This document shows positions 7,386-10,725 of a DNA stretch of 10,725 nucleotides, piece after piece. The position numbers and the translations under genes are program-made. The notes under the pieces were generated by a model, which was not told the DNA's origin, ran no database searches, and saw only the letters and a program-made list of their open reading frames with translations. Source of the DNA: CAYRGG01 sp964423745 (lineage in GTDB: Bacteria; Pseudomonadota; Gammaproteobacteria; Competibacterales; Competibacteraceae); contig CAYRGG010000101.1 of NCBI GenBank assembly GCA_964423745.1, forward strand, positions 1 to 10,725. Direction: 5' to 3'. How positions within the stretch are numbered: position 1 is the first letter of the stretch; the number at the start of each line of letters is the position of its first letter.

Positions 7386-7895
7386 ATGAGTATGGTTGTA
7401 GCGTATATCGGTATCGGTAGCAATTTAGATAATCCCATCGCCAGAGTGTATAAGGCATTTCAAGATCTTGAAGCAATTCCGCAAACAGAGTGTATCAGCC
7501 ATTCCCCCCTGTATCAAAGCAAACCTGTTGGCCCTCCTCAACCAGACTACATTAATGCGGTAACCGCTTTAGCAACGCGGTTGTCTCCAGAAGCTCTGCT
7601 CATTGCCTTACATGCTATTGAAGATACCCATGGTCGACGCCGTAAGGTGCGTTGGGGACCGCGCACATTAGATCTCGACATTTTGCTTTTTGGAAATTTA
7701 ATCCAGGATGAAACCTTTCTGACTCTTCCCCATCCCCAACTTACAAAACGCCCTTTTGTGCTTTTTCCATTGCGGGATGTTGCACCAAACCTTATGGTGC
7801 CCGGATTAGGGGAATTACAAACACTCTTGCAGCAGTGTTCCCACCATGGTTTAGAAAAAATAGGCGAGAGGATAAAAGTCGGGACAAACCTCTGA
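7386..7895 (+). CDS. folK: 2-amino-4-hydroxy-6-hydroxymethyldihydropteridine pyrophosphokinase
   Basis: Transfers pyrophosphate from ATP to 6-hydroxymethyl-7,8-dihydropterin, an early committed step of folate synthesis in the cytoplasm. The 169-residue protein has the N-terminal GIGSN (9-13), the central signature WGPRTLDLDILL (90-101) with D96 and D98 matching the two magnesium-binding aspartates of E. coli HPPK, and HPQLTKRPFVLFPL (116-129). Length is usual for the single-domain enzyme. Its start 20 bases after pcnB has no clear ribosome site, so translation may depend on coupling with pcnB; ATG at 7392 (third codon) is an alternative. The pcnB-folK pair is a standard gammaproteobacterial arrangement. 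Confidence 0.96.
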   Translation: MSMVVAYIGIGSNLDNPIARVYKAFQDLEAIPQTECISHSPLYQSKPVGPPQPDYINAVTALATRLSPEALLIALHAIEDTHGRRRKVRWGPRTLDLDILLFGNLIQDETFLTLPHPQLTKRPFVLFPLRDVAPNLMVPGLGELQTLLQQCSHHGLEKIGERIKVGTNL

Positions 7896-7935
7896 TTTAA
7901 TTTAATTTAAGTTACTGATTTAAAAAGGTTAAAAA

Positions 7936-8739
7936 ATGCAACGTAAGCCAATTACAGTCAAAACATTAGCAAGGATGAAGCGGGAAGGCGAAAAGATTGC
8001 TGTCTTAACAGCTTATGACGCGAGTTTTGCTGCTGTCCTTGAGTCGGCGGGCGTCGATGTTATTTTGGTGGGTGATACTTTAGGAATGGTGGTTCAAGGT
8101 CAAAAAACTACTGTACCGGTTACCATGGATCACATGGTATATCATTGCCAAATGGTGGCCAGAGGTTGTCGTTATCCGCTATTGATGGCTGATATGCCTT
8201 TTATGAGTTATGCCACTTTAGAACATGCTTTAAGCAATAGCGCCCGTCTAATGCAGGAGGGGCAAGCTCAGATGGTGAAGTTAGAAGGTGACGGTTCCCA
8301 GGCCGAAACGGTGCGTCAGCTTAGCCGTAATGGAATTCCGGTGTGTATGCATTTAGGGTTGTTGCCGCAATCGGTACACAAACTTGGTGGTTATCGCGTA
8401 CAAGGACGAGAAGCGCCTGCTGCTCAAAAAATTCTTGAAGAAGCGCTTGTGCTTCAAGAGGCAGGAGCCGATGTTTTACTCGTAGAATGTATACCTGCTG
8501 AACTGGCGGCTCGCCTCTCTGAATCTTTAGAAATTCCGGTGATCGGTATCGGTGCAGGTCCTGCTTGCGACGCTCAAGTTCTGGTGCTTTACGACATGTT
8601 AAATATTACGCCTGGACGGCGTCCCCGCTTTGCCAAAGATTTTATGACAGGCCAAAACAGTGTGCAAGGTGCGGTGGAGGCTTATGTGCAAGCGGTAAAA
8701 AATGGAAAGTTTCCTGAACCTGAACACTGTTTGGCTTAA
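7936..8739 (+). CDS. panB: 3-methyl-2-oxobutanoate hydroxymethyltransferase (ketopantoate synthesis)
   Basis: Transfers a one-carbon unit from 5,10-methylene-tetrahydrofolate to alpha-ketoisovalerate to form ketopantoate, the first step of pantothenate (coenzyme A) synthesis. The 267 residues (E. coli 264) show TAYD (25-28), VGDTLGMVVQG (45-55) and MADMPF (84-89), with D47 and D86 as expected magnesium ligands. Also present are KLEG (115-118), HLGLLPQ (139-145), VECIP (183-187) carrying the expected catalytic Glu184, and GIGAG (204-208). AAGG (7925-7928) lies seven bases before the ATG. The 40-base gap after folK contains repeated TTTAA and no terminator, so cotranscription with folK is likely. 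It is followed 18 bases later by panC. Confidence 0.97.
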   Translation: MQRKPITVKTLARMKREGEKIAVLTAYDASFAAVLESAGVDVILVGDTLGMVVQGQKTTVPVTMDHMVYHCQMVARGCRYPLLMADMPFMSYATLEHALSNSARLMQEGQAQMVKLEGDGSQAETVRQLSRNGIPVCMHLGLLPQSVHKLGGYRVQGREAPAAQKILEEALVLQEAGADVLLVECIPAELAARLSESLEIPVIGIGAGPACDAQVLVLYDMLNITPGRRPRFAKDFMTGQNSVQGAVEAYVQAVKNGKFPEPEHCLA

Positions 8740-8757
8740 ATGTAATGAAGCTGCGTC

Positions 8758-9624
8758 ATGGAAACCGTTCATAATATTAACTTATTGCGTAAGCAAGTCG
8801 CTGCGATGCGCAAAGTAGGTGAGCGTATTGCTTTAATACCGACTATGGGTAATTTGCATCTCGGACATCTGCATTTAGTGGAAGTAGCTAAATCCATAGC
8901 ACAACGCTCGGTGGTTAGTATTTTTGTAAACCCAATGCAGTTTGGTCCTAATGAAGATCTCCACAGTTACCCTCGCACTTTGGCGGAAGACTGCCGCCAG
9001 CTAGCAAAAACCCGCCTTGATCTTTTATTTGTGCCTACTGTGGCGGAAATGTACCCGCAGGGTGTGGATTCTGGGACCCGTGTAGAAGTATCAGATCTTT
9101 CGCATATATTGTGCGGAGCCTCTCGCCCCTTACACTTTACGGGAGTAGCCACTGTAGTGACTAAACTTCTCAATATTGTGCAGCCAGATATTGCTTTGTT
9201 TGGCGAGAAAGATTGGCAGCAACTTGTCGTGATTCGTCGTTTAGTCGCTGATTTAAATATGCCGTTAGAGATTATAGGTGTGCCAACTGTCAGAGAAACC
9301 GATGGTTTGGCCATGAGTTCCCGGAACCGCTACTTGTCCATTTCTGAACGAGGGATTGCGCCAACGCTTTTTGCAACTCTACAAAAAGCAGCCGAGGGTT
9401 TGAGGTCTGGTGAAGGAAACTATGCTGCTATCGAAAAGGAGACTTTTAAAGCATTAAAAGACGCAGGTTTGCGTCCCGACTATGTGGCTATACGCCGTGC
9501 TGACGATCTTCAAAAGCCAAACCCAGAGGACACCAATTTACGTATTCTTGCAGCGGCCTGGTTAGGATCAGCGCGTCTTATTGATAATTGTCCAGTCGTT
9601 GTGACTAGACCTTTTGAATCTTGA
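8758..9624 (+). CDS. panC: Pantothenate synthetase (pantoate-beta-alanine ligase)
   Basis: Joins pantoate and beta-alanine with ATP through a pantoyl-adenylate intermediate, the last step of pantothenate synthesis. The 288 residues (E. coli 283) show the nucleotidyltransferase HxGH motif in PTMGNLHLGH (28-37; H34, H37), NPMQFGPNEDL (58-68), FGEKDWQQL (148-156), and the KMSKS-like MSSRN (186-190). GAAG (8747-8750) lies seven bases before ATG 8758. It ends the pcnB-folK-panB-panC group. No panD (beta-alanine supply) or panE (ketopantoate reductase) is in the window, so these must be elsewhere or replaced. No + strand intrinsic terminator follows; the strong hairpin at 9719-9739 has its T run only on the minus strand. 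Confidence 0.97.
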   Translation: METVHNINLLRKQVAAMRKVGERIALIPTMGNLHLGHLHLVEVAKSIAQRSVVSIFVNPMQFGPNEDLHSYPRTLAEDCRQLAKTRLDLLFVPTVAEMYPQGVDSGTRVEVSDLSHILCGASRPLHFTGVATVVTKLLNIVQPDIALFGEKDWQQLVVIRRLVADLNMPLEIIGVPTVRETDGLAMSSRNRYLSISERGIAPTLFATLQKAAEGLRSGEGNYAAIEKETFKALKDAGLRPDYVAIRRADDLQKPNPEDTNLRILAAAWLGSARLIDNCPVVVTRPFES

Positions 9625-9712
9625 TTGTCCATTTCATCGAGGTTGAATATGGTTTTGTTTGCTATTGCAAACTATAACTAAAGATATGACATGCCTAAAT
9701 TATAAGAAATAT

Positions 9713-9739
9713 AAAAAAACCGAGGCATAATGCCCCGGT
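9713..9739 (-). terminator. Intrinsic terminator, minus strand
   Basis: Read on the minus strand, ACCGGGGCA (9739-9731) pairs with TGCCTCGGT (9727-9719) around loop TTA, with a single G-U wobble, and runs directly into seven T (9719-9713). On the + strand the same hairpin would contain an A-C mismatch and is followed by AAAAACC, so direction is clear. It does not terminate panC transcripts. Confidence 0.8.
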
Positions 9740-9770
9740 AAAAACCACTAAAGGAGGGTATAGAGAAATA

Positions 9771-9786
9771 CATCCTCATGAGGATG
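9771..9786. repeat. Perfect 16-base palindrome
   Basis: CATCCTCATGAGGATG equals its own reverse complement. In the proposed minus-strand sRNA it lies 2-3 bases from the 5' end and would form the first hairpin. As duplex DNA it could equally be a dimeric regulator site just downstream of the sRNA promoter. Confidence 0.8.
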
Positions 9787-9795
9787 CTGCAATGC

Positions 9796-9824
9796 AGTAT
9801 AAAGAAATTGTTGCAGTGCGTCAA
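9796..9824 (-). promoter_or_regulatory. Sigma70 promoter of candidate sRNA
   Basis: On the minus strand TTGACG (9824-9819; five of six consensus) is followed by an optimal 17-base spacer and TATACT (9801-9796; five of six). A start near 9790-9788 follows. It is the best-matching promoter I found in the window. It points away from rlmB, toward the terminator at 9739-9713, with no convincing protein gene between. Confidence 0.65.
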
Positions 9825-9839
9825 ATTCTAATTTATAGA
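9811..9839 (+). promoter_or_regulatory. Candidate rlmB promoter
   Basis: TTGCAG (9811-9816), a 17-base spacer, and TATAGA (9834-9839) form a weak sigma70-like promoter. Transcription would start near 9846, about 28 bases before the rlmB GTG. It overlaps the opposed sRNA promoter (9796-9824), so the two may compete. rlmB could also be read through from panC. Confidence 0.35.
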
Positions 9840-9873
9840 ATGATAAAGCGACTAAATCTTTTAATGTTAAAGG

Positions 9874-10656
9874 GTGTCTGACGTAAAAACGGTGGCGGTA
9901 CAAAATCAACTCATTTTTGGTATACATGCTGTAACTGCGCTTTTGGCCCATGACTCCCATAACATTCAGCAGATTTGGGTAGCACGGAGTCGACACGATG
10001 GGCGTTTGCGAAGTTTAATGGAAACCGCAACACAGCGAGGTATTCCTATATTTCCAGAAGCTTCATCGAAACTTAATAGGCTAAGTGGTGGCGCACGTCA
10101 TCAAGGGGTTATTGCCCAGTATAAGGACAACGCGCTAGAAAAAAATGAAGAGGATCTAACTAACATCCTTGCTGCAGTTCAAGCTCCTTTATTGTTGGTT
10201 TTAGATGGTATTCAAGATCCTCATAATCTCGGGGCTTGTCTGCGTTGTGCTGATGCTGCTGGGGTTCATGGTGTACTGGTTCCTACAGATCGAGCCGTTA
10301 ACCTAACAGCAACCGTGCGTAAGGTAGCTTGTGGTGCTGCGGAAACAGTACCTCTTTTTAAGGTGACTAATCTAGCCCGCTCTTTGCGGATGCTTCAGAC
10401 TAGCGGTCTTTGGATTGTCGGTGCTGATGGAAGTGCTAATACTGATTTCTATGAGCTAGACTTTACCGGACCAATAGCCATTGTACTGGGCGCAGAACAA
10501 AAGGGTTTACGTCATTTGACTCGGCAGAGTTGCGATTTTTTGGTTCGAATTCCCATGTCTGGCCATGTAGAAAGTCTTAATGTATCTGTTGCAACAGGAA
10601 TTTTTCTTTTCGAAGCGCTACGGCAGCGTCGCTCGAATTACTCTGCACAGTCGTAA
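9874..10656 (+). CDS. rlmB: 23S rRNA (guanosine 2251 2'-O)-methyltransferase RlmB
   Basis: SPOUT-class (TrmH/SpoU) methyltransferase that 2'-O-methylates G2251 in the peptidyl-transferase P loop of 23S rRNA, using S-adenosylmethionine. An N-terminal substrate-binding domain (FGIHAV at 15-20, HQGVIA at 76-81) precedes the catalytic domain. That domain has motif 1 DPHNLGACLR (115-124), motif 2 LGAEQKGLR (205-213) and motif 3 IPMSGHVESLNVSVATGI (226-243), the knot that binds the cofactor. Length is 260, against 243 in E. coli, the extra being at both ends. An in-frame TAA at 9868 leaves only GTG 9874 or GTG 9892 as starts. The AAAGGG next to 9874 is too close and is about 18 bases from 9892, so the start is uncertain and initiation probably weak. 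In E. coli the gene follows rnr; here panC is upstream. Confidence 0.95.
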   Translation: MSDVKTVAVQNQLIFGIHAVTALLAHDSHNIQQIWVARSRHDGRLRSLMETATQRGIPIFPEASSKLNRLSGGARHQGVIAQYKDNALEKNEEDLTNILAAVQAPLLLVLDGIQDPHNLGACLRCADAAGVHGVLVPTDRAVNLTATVRKVACGAAETVPLFKVTNLARSLRMLQTSGLWIVGADGSANTDFYELDFTGPIAIVLGAEQKGLRHLTRQSCDFLVRIPMSGHVESLNVSVATGIFLFEALRQRRSNYSAQS

Positions 10657-10725
10657 CTCTTTGGCTTTAACTGGCTTTCCGCACCTGTTGATAAAGAATA
10701 AAGAATTTAGTTAAGTGAAGGGATT
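10657..10725. other. Short 3' spacer to window edge
   Basis: Sixty-nine bases after rlmB with no hairpin-plus-T-run terminator. The final bases (GTGAAGGGATT) contain a purine-rich stretch that could be a ribosome-binding site for a gene starting just outside, which cannot be verified here. Confidence 0.3.

Larger units (their letters stand above)
9713..9788 (-). ncRNA. Candidate small regulatory RNA
   Basis: Predicted minus-strand transcript of about 76 nt, bounded by a near-consensus sigma70 promoter and an intrinsic terminator. Start is estimated at A9788 (G9790 also possible). Parts in order: a 5' hairpin from the perfect palindrome at 9786-9771 (six base pairs with CAUG loop, extendable by one G-U pair); an unpaired pyrimidine-rich linker containing ACCCUCCUUUAG (9759-9748); then the terminator stem-loop and seven U. 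The linker matches the anti-Shine-Dalgarno sequence of 16S rRNA (ACCUCCUUA), so it could base-pair with ribosome-binding sites of target mRNAs, as CU-rich sRNAs do in several proteobacteria. I do not recognise a named sRNA family. A competing reading is that the same terminator ends an mRNA for an 82-codon minus-strand frame (9996-9748). No ribosome site supports that frame. Confidence 0.55.

Noticed and set aside
8967..9314. 115-codon minus-strand open frame inside panC
   Set aside because: Fully antisense to the conserved catalytic core of panC, with Ser/Arg/Thr-rich composition typical of a shadow frame.
9657..9672. Hairpin GTTTGC-TATT-GCAAAC after panC as a panC terminator
   Set aside because: The 6-bp stem is perfect but is not followed by a T run on either strand.
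9713..9788. Candidate sRNA as a CsrA/RsmA-sequestering RNA
   Set aside because: It lacks repeated ANGGA motifs in hairpin loops; the single GAGGAU is in a stem.
9792..9881. 29-codon + strand frame starting MQYKEIVAV and ending TGA at 9879-9881, overlapping the rlmB start
   Set aside because: A short leader peptide coupled to rlmB is conceivable, but its ATG has no well spaced ribosome site (AAGGAGG at 9751-9757 is about 34 bases away) and it lies across the promoter elements.
1..10725. CRISPR array, insertion sequence, toxin-antitoxin pair or phage genes
   Set aside because: No regularly spaced repeats, transposase or integrase motifs, or terminal inverted repeats were seen; all long frames on the + strand are explained by recognised families.

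Overview
The window reads as chromosomal DNA of a moderately AT-rich gammaproteobacterium. The evidence is the gene content and order: a poly(A) polymerase gene (pcnB) followed by folK, panB and panC on one strand, an rlmB-type rRNA methyltransferase, and a tRNA-Glu with an encoded CCA end. Several features (AT content, non-ATG starts, short operons) would suit Legionellales-like bacteria, but the sequence alone does not fix the genus.

Left part (about 1-4402): the end of a surface-polysaccharide locus, all on the + strand. It holds a sulfotransferase whose 5' end lies outside the window, a GT4 glycosyltransferase, and a two-gene ABC exporter (Wzm-type permease and Wzt-type ATPase with a C-terminal glycan-binding-like domain). 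Together they suggest synthesis, possible sulfation, and ABC-dependent export of an O-antigen or capsule-like glycan. This part is AT-rich, with long AT-rich spacers.

Middle part (4600-6040): a stand-alone moeA (molybdenum cofactor synthesis) converges on a minus-strand tRNA-Glu(CTC). The tRNA promoter sits back to back with the leader of pcnB.

Right part (6040-10656): pcnB-folK-panB-panC are tightly spaced and probably cotranscribed. They link RNA polyadenylation, folate synthesis and pantothenate synthesis; PanB uses methylene-tetrahydrofolate, a product of the pathway FolK serves. After a 249-base gap comes rlmB.

The most interesting signal is in that panC-rlmB gap, on the minus strand. 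A near-consensus sigma70 promoter (TTGACG, 17-base spacer, TATACT) lies about 75 bases upstream of a strong intrinsic terminator (9-bp stem with one G-U pair, seven U). Between them are a perfect 16-base palindrome that can form a hairpin and a CU-rich linker complementary to Shine-Dalgarno sequences. This looks like an unannotated small regulatory RNA gene of about 76 nt. Its promoter overlaps a weaker divergent candidate promoter for rlmB.
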